This document shows positions 33,381 through 41,999 of a DNA stretch of 47,455 nucleotides, piece after piece (positions within the stretch are counted from its first letter, which is position 1; each line of letters starts with the position of its first letter). The translations under genes were made by a program, and so were the position numbers. The notes beneath the pieces are model-generated. The model had not been told where the DNA came from. It worked only from the letters and a program-made list of their open reading frames with translations, and did no database searches. The stretch is from PHAA01 sp964584415 (GTDB taxonomy: Bacteria; Bacillota; Syntrophomonadia; Syntrophomonadales; Syntrophomonadaceae): NCBI GenBank assembly GCA_964584415.1, contig CAZOZX010000004.1, forward strand, positions 1-47,455. Direction: 5' to 3'.

Positions 33381-34709
33381 GTGAAGGTAGGGTTTATAAG
33401 TCTGGGCTGTTCCAAAAACAGGGTTGATACTGAAATAATGATTGCGAACATAAAGAAGGCTGGATTCAAGATTGTTAACAAGCTGGAGCGAGCTGAAATT
33501 ATCATCATCAACACATGTGGTTTCATTGAAACAGCTAAAGAGGAAGCAATCGATACTATTATTCAAACTGGCAAATTGAAAGGCAGGCAGTTGCTGTACT
33601 TGATCGCTACCGGATGCCTGGTACAGAGATACGGTCAGGAATTAATAGAGGAAATGCCTGAATTGGATGGAGTAGTGGGCCCTCCTTTCATCCATGATAT
33701 TGACAAAGCAATAAATATTATAGTACGTGGAGGACGCCCGGTCATGTTAGGCAATCCTCCCGAGATATTTATAGAAAAGGGTCCGCGAGTACTAACAACT
33801 CCAGCAGGTTCAGCTTACCTGAAAATTACCGAGGGGTGTAACAACCGCTGTACTTATTGTGCAATACCATTTATCCGGGGCAAGCTGCGTTCCCGGCCAG
33901 CCTCCGAAATTGTGGAGGAAGCGCAAGACCTGGCAGCAAGGGATATTCGTGAATTAGTTCTGATTGGGCAGGATACTGCAGTATACGGAAGAGACCTAGC
34001 AGGGCCTCACCTGTCCGGTTTGCTTGAGCAGCTTTGCAAAATAGATGCTCTGCAATGGATTCGTTTAATGTATCTTCACCCCGCCCATATAGATGAGCGA
34101 CTTATAAACGTAATCGCGGAACAGTCTAAGATTGTTCCTTATCTGGATATACCTATTCAGCATGCATCTGATCGTATTCTTGCCAGGATGAATCGCCAGC
34201 ATACCAGTGAACAACTGGTCCAACTAATCGAGAAGTTGAGGGCAAGGATAAATGGATTAGTTTTGAGGACTACGGTTATGTGCGGATTCCCCGGAGAAAG
34301 CGATTCCGATTTTGATCTATTATTGGATTTTATAAGGACTACCGAGTTTGATTGGCTGGGGGCCTTTGCTTTTACCCCGGAAGAAAGCACCCTGGCTTTA
34401 ACAATGCCCGATCAGGTACCTGAGCCTGTTAAGAAGGAAAGACTTGACAGGGTTATGCAGCTACAGCAGGCTATAACCCGCAGAAAAAACATGTCGAGGG
34501 TTGGTACTGATGAATACATATTGATATCATCTCAAGCTGCCCGTAATCTGTATATTGGCCGGGGCTATTTTCAGGCGCCGGAAGTGGATGGCATAACCAT
34601 GGTCAGGAGTCAGTCTAAGCTTGAAAAAGGGCAATTAGCTAAAGTACATCTGATTGGAATAAGAGATTACGATATGATTGGGGAACCATTTGATGAATAT
34701 TCCGAATAG
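33381..34709 (+). CDS. rimO: Ribosomal protein S12 methylthiotransferase
   Basis: Radical-SAM enzyme that methylthiolates an aspartate of ribosomal protein S12. The 442 residues comprise an N-terminal UPF0004 domain with cluster cysteines C10, C46 and C79, the radical-SAM motif C153-x3-C157-x2-C160 in TEGCNNRCTYC, and a C-terminal TRAM domain. SLGCSKNRVDTE at the start is typical of RimO rather than MiaB. Start GTG 33381 follows TAGGAG. It overlaps pgsA by 17 bases. Confidence 0.95.
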   Translation: MKVGFISLGCSKNRVDTEIMIANIKKAGFKIVNKLERAEIIIINTCGFIETAKEEAIDTIIQTGKLKGRQLLYLIATGCLVQRYGQELIEEMPELDGVVGPPFIHDIDKAINIIVRGGRPVMLGNPPEIFIEKGPRVLTTPAGSAYLKITEGCNNRCTYCAIPFIRGKLRSRPASEIVEEAQDLAARDIRELVLIGQDTAVYGRDLAGPHLSGLLEQLCKIDALQWIRLMYLHPAHIDERLINVIAEQSKIVPYLDIPIQHASDRILARMNRQHTSEQLVQLIEKLRARINGLVLRTTVMCGFPGESDSDFDLLLDFIRTTEFDWLGAFAFTPEESTLALTMPDQVPEPVKKERLDRVMQLQQAITRRKNMSRVGTDEYILISSQAARNLYIGRGYFQAPEVDGITMVRSQSKLEKGQLAKVHLIGIRDYDMIGEPFDEYSE

Positions 34710-35223
34710 CATTACCATATTTCGAATCATCTTGATACCCATTTTTGTGGTATTAATGCTGACCAATCTGCCCTATGGTGGGGTTTTAGGAGCGGCTATT
34801 TTCCTTTTTGCGGCTTTAACCGACAGCCTGGACGGATACCTGGCACGCAAGTGGAAGCAGACCACCAAACTCGGAGCTATTTTGGATCCTCTAGCCGACA
34901 AGCTTTTAATAACAGCTGCTTTGATCAGTTTGGTAGAACTCGGTAAATTGCCCGGATGGATAGCCATAGTTATTATTGGCCGTGAATTTGCTGTAACCGG
35001 TTTGCGGGTTGTGAAAGCAGAAGAAGGCAAAATTATCCCTGCCAGTAAACTGGGTAAACTAAAGACTATCAGTCAGGTCACGGCAGTAATGATTATTATG
35101 CTGGAACACCTTATTTATCCTTTAGGTATCCTGCATCTTGGTCAATGGTCCATGTACATAGCGGTAATAATAACCTTAATTTCAGGAATCGAATATTTTA
35201 TGAAGAATAAAATATCTTTTTAA
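34693..35223 (+). CDS. pgsA: CDP-diacylglycerol--glycerol-3-phosphate 3-phosphatidyltransferase
   Basis: Membrane enzyme making phosphatidylglycerol phosphate. The 176-residue protein has the CDP-alcohol phosphotransferase signature in pieces: DSLDGYLARKW, then GAILDPLADK, with four metal-binding aspartates, and several hydrophobic helices. ATG 34693, about eight bases after GGGGA, gives the typical MNIPNSITIFR start; a TTG five codons earlier is in frame. It begins inside the end of rimO. Confidence 0.94.
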   Translation: MNIPNSITIFRIILIPIFVVLMLTNLPYGGVLGAAIFLFAALTDSLDGYLARKWKQTTKLGAILDPLADKLLITAALISLVELGKLPGWIAIVIIGREFAVTGLRVVKAEEGKIIPASKLGKLKTISQVTAVMIIMLEHLIYPLGILHLGQWSMYIAVIITLISGIEYFMKNKISF

Positions 35224-35470
35224 AACCTTCTGACTCACAAGGCATGAAACAATCATATCTCCTATTACTGCCTTACCAGTTTTAGCTGGTTCCGACAATA
35301 GGCCTGCCTGCACAAAATTACATCCGGTCATAGAATAAAACAAGGACTCAAAAGTCCTTCCTCCTATAAATCAGGTGATACCTTCCAATTTCGACTTTAA
35401 GCAAAACAAATAATGAAATTGCTTATAATAATAAAAGACCATGGGATTTGTTTCTTGGGAGTGGAATTAA

Positions 35471-36748
35471 ATGAAAAAGGCTTATATAATTTCAACCGGC
35501 AATGAATTATTAACTGGTTCTACCATGGACAGTAATGCAGAATTCCTGACAGCCCGCTTGTTGAATTTGGGCATAAAAATTGTTGGCAAAAGTACGGTTG
35601 GAGATGATAAGGAGATCTTAATTCGGACTTTTGAAGCTGCACTTTCATCGGCGGATTTGGTTATAAGTACCGGCGGTTTAGGGCCCACCTTTGACGACCT
35701 TACTAAAATCGTCGCTTGCCAAACAATGGACTGCAATTTGGAGCTAAGAACAGAAGAGGCTCAAAAACTTAGGGACTTTTTCGCCAATCGCCATCGGCCA
35801 ATGCCGGAGATAAACCTCCGCCAGGCAATGTTTCCTGCCGAAGCAATCGTACTAAACAATGTTAATGGTACCGCTCCAGGAATGTATCTAAGTAAAAAGG
35901 ACAAAATAATGATCTTATTACCTGGCCCACCAAGAGAAATGACCAAAATGTTTCTGAATGAGGTTGAACCTCTTCTAAAGAATAGTCTGGCCCTTCAAGA
36001 TAATACGGTTATTACCAAAACCATTAAGGTTTTGGGAATAGGGGAGTCCCAAGTGGAGGAAAGACTCGGCGAGTTACTCAATGTTCCGGCGGAGGTATCT
36101 TTGGCGTTACTGGCTAGTGATGGTGAAGTGCATATAAAGTTGTTGCAAAATTCGTATAGTGACAGCCATGTTCAGTATGACTATATAGAAAAACTAACCG
36201 CAGCTATGGTTGCAAAAATGGGGAAGGATGTTTTTGGACTGGACGATGACACATTGATAGACAAAACCGTCCGTCTCCTTTTAAAAAGAAAGGCTACCTT
36301 GGCTTCGGCTGAATCCTGCACTGGAGGTTTGCTGGGCAAAATGCTAACGGATTTACCAGGTAGCACCAATTATTTTTGGGGTGGAATCATATCCTACAGC
36401 AATTCCGCCAAACAATTGTTATTAGGGGTGAGTGAAGCAACCCTGCTGCAATACGGGGCTGTCAGTCCGCAGACAGCTCAAGCAATGGCTGAAGGTCTTC
36501 GCTGTCAGTCGGCAACTACATTTGCTCTGTCGATTACAGGTATTGCCGGGCCGGGAGGAGGTTCTCCCGAAAAACCAGTTGGCTTGGTGTATATTGCCCT
36601 GGCCTACGAGGGTGGATGTCAGGTCAGAGAATTAAGGTTAGGGCTGCCAGACCGCGATTTTATTAGAATCCTGTCTGCTAAATCCGCTTTGGATCTTCTA
36701 AGAAGACATCTTGAGTATAACCAACTGACAGCGGAGGATAATTCATGA
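35471..36748 (+). CDS. cinA: CinA: molybdopterin-binding-like plus nicotinamide-nucleotide amidase domains
   Basis: Two-domain protein of 425 residues. The N-terminal MoCF/COG1058 domain (about 4-170, with ISTGNELLTGSTMDSNA and STGGLGPTFDDLT) is associated with ADP-ribose pyrophosphatase activity. The C-terminal PncC domain (about 265-412, with LASAESCTGGLLG and SITGIAGPGGGSPEKPVG) deamidates NMN. In many Firmicutes cinA precedes recA and is co-regulated with it. The upstream gap of 247 bp holds a TATAAT (35434-35439) but no matching -35. The stop overlaps thpR by 4 bases. Confidence 0.95.
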   Translation: MKKAYIISTGNELLTGSTMDSNAEFLTARLLNLGIKIVGKSTVGDDKEILIRTFEAALSSADLVISTGGLGPTFDDLTKIVACQTMDCNLELRTEEAQKLRDFFANRHRPMPEINLRQAMFPAEAIVLNNVNGTAPGMYLSKKDKIMILLPGPPREMTKMFLNEVEPLLKNSLALQDNTVITKTIKVLGIGESQVEERLGELLNVPAEVSLALLASDGEVHIKLLQNSYSDSHVQYDYIEKLTAAMVAKMGKDVFGLDDDTLIDKTVRLLLKRKATLASAESCTGGLLGKMLTDLPGSTNYFWGGIISYSNSAKQLLLGVSEATLLQYGAVSPQTAQAMAEGLRCQSATTFALSITGIAGPGGGSPEKPVGLVYIALAYEGGCQVRELRLGLPDRDFIRILSAKSALDLLRRHLEYNQLTAEDNS

Positions 36749-37305
36749 GATTATTTGTAGCGATTTCTGTACCAGACTCCGTAAAACAGCACGCCCGTAT
36801 GATTAGAAATCAACTTGGGGTTTACCGGGCTGACATAAAATGGGTCGAATATGAAAATTATCATTTGACTGTCAAATTTCTAGGAGAAGTAAATTCTTCT
36901 GACCTTCCTCAATTAAAAAAGCAATTATCTGTTGCAGCTGAATCATCTCCTCCGTTCAATTTATCTGCCGGTGGGGTAGGCTATTTCCCTAACCGGAGGA
37001 GGCCCAGAGTATTTTGGCTGGGAATAAAGGGTGAACTTGACAAGGCAGAATTTGCGGCTGAACGGGTTGACGCGTACCTGGGAGACCTTGGCTATGAACC
37101 TGAGAGGGAACATCGGTTCCATTTAACCCTGGGAAGGATTCGTTCAGACACTAATATCAAGGATATGCAGTTAGCGGCTGATAAAATGACTGCCAAGGAT
37201 AAACTAGTTGTTTTCAGGGTAGACAAACTGCGCCTAATGATGAGTGATCTTAAATCCTCTGGACCAGTCTATTCAGAAATGGGCTCATTTGTACTAAAAG
37301 GATAA
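36745..37305 (+). CDS. thpR: RNA 2',3'-cyclic phosphodiesterase
   Basis: 2H phosphoesterase (LigT/ThpR) of 186 residues that opens 2',3'-cyclic phosphates. Both catalytic HxT boxes are present: H40-L-T42 in YHLTVKFLG and H126-L-T128 in FHLTLGRI. Translationally coupled to cinA (ATGA) and 73 bp before recA. Confidence 0.93.
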   Translation: MRLFVAISVPDSVKQHARMIRNQLGVYRADIKWVEYENYHLTVKFLGEVNSSDLPQLKKQLSVAAESSPPFNLSAGGVGYFPNRRRPRVFWLGIKGELDKAEFAAERVDAYLGDLGYEPEREHRFHLTLGRIRSDTNIKDMQLAADKMTAKDKLVVFRVDKLRLMMSDLKSSGPVYSEMGSFVLKG

Positions 37306-37312
37306 ATATGTA

Positions 37313-37342
37313 TTGACATTAAAATTCAGCTTGTCTTATAAT
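37313..37342 (+). promoter_or_regulatory. Sigma-A promoter of recA
   Basis: Perfect TTGACA (37313-37318), an 18-base spacer and perfect TATAAT (37337-37342). The strength implied fits an inducible, otherwise repressed gene; a LexA box starts ten bases after the -10. Confidence 0.85.
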
Positions 37343-37351
37343 TTATGAAAC

Positions 37352-37365
37352 CGAACGTATGTTTG
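37352..37365 (+). promoter_or_regulatory. LexA (DinR) operator of recA
   Basis: CGAACGTATGTTTG matches the Gram-positive SOS box CGAACRNRYGTTYG at every position. It overlaps the expected transcription start of recA, so LexA should block initiation until DNA damage. Confidence 0.92.
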
Positions 37366-37378
37366 AGGAGGAGAAGGT

Positions 37379-38410
37379 GTGGATACAAAAGACCTGAAAC
37401 AGGACAAGGTAGAAGCTCTCAACAACACCATTAAGACAATAGAACGCCAATTCGGTAAAGGATCGATAATGAAACTTGGCGAAAATTCAACCCTGAATGT
37501 AGACGTAATATCTACTGGCTGTATTTCACTGGATATGGCTTTGGGGGTAGGTGGGTTCCCCCGGGGCAGAGTCGTTGAGATATTTGGACCCGAGTCATCA
37601 GGCAAAACCACAGTGGCTCTCCATGCTATAGCTCAGGCTCAAAAAGAAGGCGGAATGGCTGCCTTTATCGACGCTGAACACGCGCTTGATCCATTATACG
37701 CTAGGCGGCTCGGAGTTGACATCAGCAATCTCTTAGTATCACAACCTGATAATGGCGAACAGGCTTTGGAGATTGCAGAAGCACTGGTTAGAAGTGCAGC
37801 GGTTGATGTGGTAGTTATTGACTCGGTTGCAGCTTTGGTCCCCAGGGCAGAAATTGAAGGAGAAATGGGAGATAGTCATGTTGGGCTGCAGGCCCGTTTG
37901 ATGTCACAAGCACTGAGGAAGCTTACCGCTCACATCAGCAAGTCCAACGCAGTAGTAATTTTCATCAATCAGATCCGGGAAAAAATAGGTATAGTTTATG
38001 GCAATCCGGAGACAACTACTGGTGGGCGTGCTCTAAAGTTCTATTCTTCTATTCGCCTCGAGGTGAAAAAGGCTGATCCTATAAAGCAAGGCACCGAGCA
38101 GGTGGGCAGCCGCACTCGGGTAAAAGTGGTAAAAAACAAGGTAGCACCACCATTCAAAACTACTGAGTTCGATATAATGTACGGTACAGGTATATCCAGG
38201 GAAGGTGATGTTTTGGACATGGGCACTGACCTTGAAATAATTCAGAAAAGCGGGTCTTGGTATGCATTTGAAGGTGAACGCATGGGACAAGGCAGGGAAA
38301 ATGCCAAGGAATTCCTTAAGAGCAATCCTGAGATATATAATATTTGCGTGGAGAGAATCAGAGCCAAACTGAATGCAAAGAACGCCAACCCCGCAGACAA
38401 TCAAGCTTGA
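37379..38410 (+). CDS. recA: Recombinase RecA
   Basis: ATP-dependent strand-exchange protein and LexA coprotease. The 343 residues have Walker A GPESSGKT at 70-77, Walker B VVVIDSVAAL at about 140-149, the L2 loop and INQIREKIG, and the C-terminal domain. Start GTG 37379 follows GAGGAGG. SOS control is visible in the upstream LexA box. It is followed by rny after a 361-bp gap with regulatory-looking sequence. Confidence 0.98.
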   Translation: MDTKDLKQDKVEALNNTIKTIERQFGKGSIMKLGENSTLNVDVISTGCISLDMALGVGGFPRGRVVEIFGPESSGKTTVALHAIAQAQKEGGMAAFIDAEHALDPLYARRLGVDISNLLVSQPDNGEQALEIAEALVRSAAVDVVVIDSVAALVPRAEIEGEMGDSHVGLQARLMSQALRKLTAHISKSNAVVIFINQIREKIGIVYGNPETTTGGRALKFYSSIRLEVKKADPIKQGTEQVGSRTRVKVVKNKVAPPFKTTEFDIMYGTGISREGDVLDMGTDLEIIQKSGSWYAFEGERMGQGRENAKEFLKSNPEIYNICVERIRAKLNAKNANPADNQA

Positions 38411-38419
38411 CACCATTGT

Positions 38420-38488
38420 CTAAACTGACTAAAATCTTTATAAGGCTCTGAAAAGAAGTCTCGCTACTTAGCCAGTTTAGCTATTTTT
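38420..38488 (+). terminator. Possible terminator after recA
   Basis: CTAAACTG (38420-38427) pairs with CAGTTTAG (38473-38480), with an inner GGCT / AGCC helix stacked beside it, and is followed by CTATTTTT. The loop is long, so confidence is modest. Confidence 0.45.
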
Positions 38489-38697
38489 GACATATATATT
38501 TGATTCATTGCCAGTATGTTATAAACTATACTGCTCTTGAGCAGATTAAATATATGCTTGTTTATGATTGAATATAGATTGCTTCATGGTATATTTGGTT
38601 AAGAAAAAGTTGTCGTTTGGATCAAATATCAGTCGAGTGTTTTTCTGAGCATTCGCTTAGCTGAAAGAGCGATAACTTAAATAGCGAGATAGTTTTT

Positions 38698-38723
38698 AAG
38701 CCGGGTTTTGCACTCGGCTTTTC
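38698..38723 (+). terminator. Terminator-like hairpin in the rny leader (possible attenuator)
   Basis: AAGCCG (38698-38703) pairs with CGGCTT (38715-38720) and runs into TT. CACTCG (38711-38716), overlapping the 3' arm, can alternatively pair with CGAGTG (38634-38639), which would prevent the hairpin. The T tract is short. Confidence 0.45.
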
Positions 38724-38771
38724 TTATGCAGGTCTTTGACCAGTCAATCATTCAAAGTTATTTATGAGGAG

Positions 38772-40322
38772 GTGAAAACAATTATCTCGACTGAAGTATT
38801 TATTTTTCTCGTTCTGGCTTTAGTTATTGGTTTACTCATTGGTTATTTGGGACGCAAAAATATTGCCGAAAGCAAACTCGGTAAAGCGGAAGAGGAAGCG
38901 GCTCGAACTGTGGAAGAAGCCGTTAAAGAAGGAGAAGCCAGGAAAAAAGAACTACTATTAGAAGCCAAAGACGAAATTCACCAAAGTCGTCAAGAAGCAG
39001 AAAAGGACCTAAGGGACAGGCGCAGAGACCTGGATCGTTTGGAACGAAGGGTACTGCAAAAAGAAGAACAGCTTGACAAGAAAACTGAAAATATTGAGAA
39101 GAAAGAGCAAGTACTTACTGACAAAGAAAAAGACATTGATAAATCACAACAAGATGTAAAAATGATTTTAAGTCAGCAATTAAAGGAACTGGAAAGATTA
39201 TCAGGTCTATCCAGTGAAGCGGCCAAAGATTTATTGCTGGCCAATGTGGAAAAGGAAATACGGCAGGAAACTGCTGTAATGATCAGAAGTTTGGAATCCG
39301 AAGCCAAGGAAGAAGCAGATAAAAGAGCTAAAAACATAATCTCACTCGCCATACAACGGTGTGCTGCCGATGTGGTATCTGAGACCACTGTTTCAGTCGT
39401 TGCTTTACCTAATGACGAAATGAAGGGGCGCATAATAGGGCGCGAAGGTCGTAACATACGCACTTTTGAAACTTTATCGGGGGTAGATTTAATTATTGAC
39501 GATACACCGGAAGCAGTAATTTTATCATCCTTCGATCCTGTTCGCCGGGAGATCGCTAGAGTGGCCTTGGAGAATCTAGTATCAGATGGAAGGATACACC
39601 CCGCCCGCATTGAAGAGATGATTGAAAAATCTAAGGCTCAGATAGACCAGCAGCTAAGAGAAGTTGGTGAACAATCCGCCTTTGAAGTAGGCGTTCATGG
39701 TTTACATCCCGAATTGATCAAACTTCTGGGCCGTTTAAAATATCGGACCAGTTATGGACAAAATGTATTAAAACATTCAATCGAGGTTTCCCATCTAGCT
39801 GGAGTAATGGCAGCAGAGCTTGATGTAGATATCATGCTTGCCAAACGTGCAGGCTTATTGCATGATATCGGCAAGGCTGTCGATCATGAGGTAGTTGGAC
39901 CACATGTGGAAATCGGCGTAGACCTGGCAAAAAAATACCGTGAGGGTAAAGAAGTAATTCACGGCATAGAAGCTCATCACGGGGATATCGAGCCACAGAC
40001 TATCGAAGCAATTTTAGTACAAGCTGCTGATGCAATTTCAGCGTCCCGTCCCGGTGCTCGTCGTGAGACGCTTGAATCCTACATCAAACGTTTAGAAAAA
40101 CTGGAGAATCTGGCTAACGGTTTTGAAGGGGTTGATAAATCGTATGCTATCCAGGCTGGTCGGGAGATAAGGATCATAGTCAAACCGGAACAAATAGATG
40201 ATCTCGGTACAATAACCCTTGTTAAAAATATCGCCCGTCAAATCGAGCAAGAATTAGATTATCCTGGGCAAATCAAGGTTATGGTGATCAGGGAAACCCG
40301 GTCAATTGAGTTAGCAAAATAG
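38772..40322 (+). CDS. rny: Ribonuclease Y
   Basis: Membrane-anchored endoribonuclease starting bulk mRNA decay. After one N-terminal membrane helix (EVFIFLVLALVIGLLIGYL), the protein has a long charged coiled coil (about 35-200). A KH domain follows (IIGREGRNIRTFE), then an HD domain (LLHDIGKAVDHE), and a C-terminal segment. The start is uncertain. AGGAGG at 38767-38772 overlaps GTG 38772, whereas ATT 38781, eight bases from it, would give the typical short N terminus; a TTG at 38736 gives a longer one. I report GTG 38772 as the nearest ordinary codon. Order recA-rny-ymdB-spoVS matches Bacillus. Confidence 0.94.
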   Translation: MKTIISTEVFIFLVLALVIGLLIGYLGRKNIAESKLGKAEEEAARTVEEAVKEGEARKKELLLEAKDEIHQSRQEAEKDLRDRRRDLDRLERRVLQKEEQLDKKTENIEKKEQVLTDKEKDIDKSQQDVKMILSQQLKELERLSGLSSEAAKDLLLANVEKEIRQETAVMIRSLESEAKEEADKRAKNIISLAIQRCAADVVSETTVSVVALPNDEMKGRIIGREGRNIRTFETLSGVDLIIDDTPEAVILSSFDPVRREIARVALENLVSDGRIHPARIEEMIEKSKAQIDQQLREVGEQSAFEVGVHGLHPELIKLLGRLKYRTSYGQNVLKHSIEVSHLAGVMAAELDVDIMLAKRAGLLHDIGKAVDHEVVGPHVEIGVDLAKKYREGKEVIHGIEAHHGDIEPQTIEAILVQAADAISASRPGARRETLESYIKRLEKLENLANGFEGVDKSYAIQAGREIRIIVKPEQIDDLGTITLVKNIARQIEQELDYPGQIKVMVIRETRSIELAK

Positions 40323-40359
40323 CAGGAAAATTATTGTTACCGTGGAAACAGGATACCAC

Positions 40360-40405
40360 AGCCCGTGGGTAGCGTATTTGATATACTCTACCTAGCGGGC
40401 TTTTT
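40360..40405 (+). terminator. Terminator after rny
   Basis: AGCCCG (40360-40365) pairs with CGGGCT (40396-40401), with an inner GGGTAG / CTACC helix, followed by TTTT. Confidence 0.8.
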
Positions 40406-40414
40406 AATGCCTAT

Positions 40415-40437
40415 TACTATTGTCTGAGACAATAGTA
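40415..40437 (+). repeat. Perfect 23-base palindrome
   Basis: TACTATTGTCT and AGACAATAGTA are exact reverse complements around one central G. It lies ten bases after the rny terminator and 122 bases before the next gene, where an operator could sit. The 12-mer TATTGTCTGAGA recurs at 46308-46319. Confidence 0.7.
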
Positions 40438-40558
40438 AAGTTGTATAGCTAAAGGTATTACTGTTCCTAATATGGGTGAATTTACATGCTTCTATAAGAA
40501 GGAATATTTTTTAGCTATCATGAAATCTTATGCGATTTTAGAAAAGGGGAAGGTATAT

Positions 40559-41050
40559 ATGGACAATGGGTCTGGATTGGATGCTCTGATGTCGGCGTTT
40601 ATTCGGCATGCTGAGCTAAGTGCGGTTAAATTCGATGCGGTGCGGGATATCATTAAGATTGAATTAGCTCTCAATACTAGTATAACTGAGGAACAAGGTA
40701 ATTGTTTTATTGAATCCTGTCATCGAAGCATGGCACTTTTTTATCATATGAAAAACCTGAAGCCAATACATATTAGTCTCAAATCCATTCAACATGCAGG
40801 AATTACTATCCTAAGGCTTTATAGAGACAGTCAAACCTTGATGGAGGATGAAATTGAGCTTTTCATCAGATTAGTACGGCAAGAATTTGCATCCTGGTTG
40901 ATTAGAGACGATAATGATATAGTGACCACGGCCATCCTGAATGGTGATGAAGAGAAACGGTTGATGAATAAGCTAAGGCAGTCTCACGATTCTTATCGTA
41001 ATCTTTTTATTTATCGCGATCAGGGTAAGGTTTTTGTTTTTAACCGTTGA
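40559..41050 (+). CDS. Unknown 163-residue protein between rny and ymdB
   Basis: I do not recognise this protein. It appears soluble, largely helical and charged, with no signal peptide or membrane helix; the only cysteines lie in the stretch NCFIESCHRS. ATG 40559 was chosen because GGGGAAGG lies six bases upstream; the frame opens 29 codons earlier without a ribosome binding site. It is 16 bp before ymdB and probably in the same transcript. No such gene lies between rny and ymdB in Bacillus. Confidence 0.75.
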   Translation: MDNGSGLDALMSAFIRHAELSAVKFDAVRDIIKIELALNTSITEEQGNCFIESCHRSMALFYHMKNLKPIHISLKSIQHAGITILRLYRDSQTLMEDEIELFIRLVRQEFASWLIRDDNDIVTTAILNGDEEKRLMNKLRQSHDSYRNLFIYRDQGKVFVFNR

Positions 41051-41066
41051 TTTGGAGGAAAGATAA

Positions 41067-41849
41067 TTGAATATTCTTTTTATCGGGGATATAGTTGGAA
41101 AGCCGGGTCGTGCTATAGTCAAGTCGTTGCTGCCTAAATTACAGCTAGAATATAAAATTGACTTCACCATTGCTAATGCTGAAAACGCTGCAGGTGGGCG
41201 TGGCCTGACCAGGGAAGTCAAGGATGAGCTTTTGGGCGCTGGTATAGATGTTCTAACCATGGGTAATCATGTTTGGGATAACAAAAACATATTTAGTTTT
41301 GTTGACGATGAACCGCGTTTAATTAGACCGGCCAACTATCCGGGGGATTGCCCGGGTCAGGGATATCACATATATAGGGCGGGATTTAATAAGAAAATTG
41401 CGGTTGTAAACGTTTCAGGGCGTATGTTCCTGTCTCCGCTTGATTGCCCCTTTCAAGCTGTAAGCGATATCCTAGATGAAATAAAAGATATAGTAGACTA
41501 TTGTATTGTAGATATTCACGCAGAAGCAACCTCTGAAAAGCTGGCCATGGCTTACTGCTTCGACAGTAAGTTATCTGCGGTTGTCGGTACCCATACCCAC
41601 ATCCAGACTTCCGATGAAAGAATCATGCCTAACGGGACTGCCTACATTACTGATTTAGGTATGACTGGTCCATCAATTTCTATTCTAGGTATGGAGATTG
41701 GTCCAATTGTGGAGAAATTTTTGACTGGTCGTCCTACCCGCTTTGAAGTAGCTGGAGGTCCTGCTCAATTACAAGGGGTAGTAATTGAATTGAGTGAGTC
41801 TGATAATAAAGCCATAAGAATAGAAAGAATTTCACGGACGATTGAATAA
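41067..41849 (+). CDS. ymdB: YmdB-family metallophosphoesterase (2',3'-cyclic nucleotide phosphodiesterase)
   Basis: Dimetal phosphoesterase of the TIGR00282/YmdB family, 260 residues. Its motifs run in order: GDIVGKPGR, NAENAAGGRG, GNHVWDNK, DIHAEATSEK and GTHTHIQTSDE. In Bacillus it hydrolyses 2',3'-cAMP and affects biofilm and motility decisions. Start TTG 41067 follows GGAGG. Position between rny and spoVS is conserved; cyclic phosphates from RNA decay make a functional link to RNase Y and ThpR plausible. Confidence 0.94.
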   Translation: MNILFIGDIVGKPGRAIVKSLLPKLQLEYKIDFTIANAENAAGGRGLTREVKDELLGAGIDVLTMGNHVWDNKNIFSFVDDEPRLIRPANYPGDCPGQGYHIYRAGFNKKIAVVNVSGRMFLSPLDCPFQAVSDILDEIKDIVDYCIVDIHAEATSEKLAMAYCFDSKLSAVVGTHTHIQTSDERIMPNGTAYITDLGMTGPSISILGMEIGPIVEKFLTGRPTRFEVAGGPAQLQGVVIELSESDNKAIRIERISRTIE

Positions 41850-41902
41850 TCCATGTAAATTTACCATTATCATGTAAATATGCCATCTCCATAATTGAAA
41901 AA

Positions 41903-41931
41903 GAAGGAATTAGTGAATACATTTAGAATAT
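41903..41931 (+). promoter_or_regulatory. Sigma-H-like promoter of spoVS
   Basis: GAAGGAATT (41903-41911) fits the sigma-H -35 pattern RnAGGAwWW. After 11 bases come TTAGAATAT (41923-41931), fitting RnnGAATww at all but the first position. spoVS is sigma-H dependent in Bacillus, which supports the call. Confidence 0.55.
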
Positions 41932-41999
41932 ACTTCTATAGAGCAACCTCTTAAATCTACATTGCATAAGTGTACTTAATATTGAAGGAGGCTATTGTC

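Larger units (their letters stand above)
38411..38771 (+). other. Long gap between recA and rny with candidate regulatory structures
   Basis: No coding sequence is supported here. It holds a long-loop hairpin after recA (38420-38488), an inverted repeat CAGTAT / ATACTG (38512-38517, 38528-38533) around a TATAAA with extended TG, a palindrome CTGCTCTTGAGCAG (38531-38544), a small hairpin near 38654-38671, and a terminator-like hairpin (38698-38723) with a possible antiterminator partner at 38634-38639. A promoter for rny probably lies near 38518-38526. Confidence 0.5.

Noticed and set aside
35342..35359. Hairpin AAGGACT / AGTCCTT as terminator of pgsA
   Set aside because: On the plus strand it is followed by CCTCCT, not T; a T-rich tail exists only on the minus strand, where no gene ends nearby.
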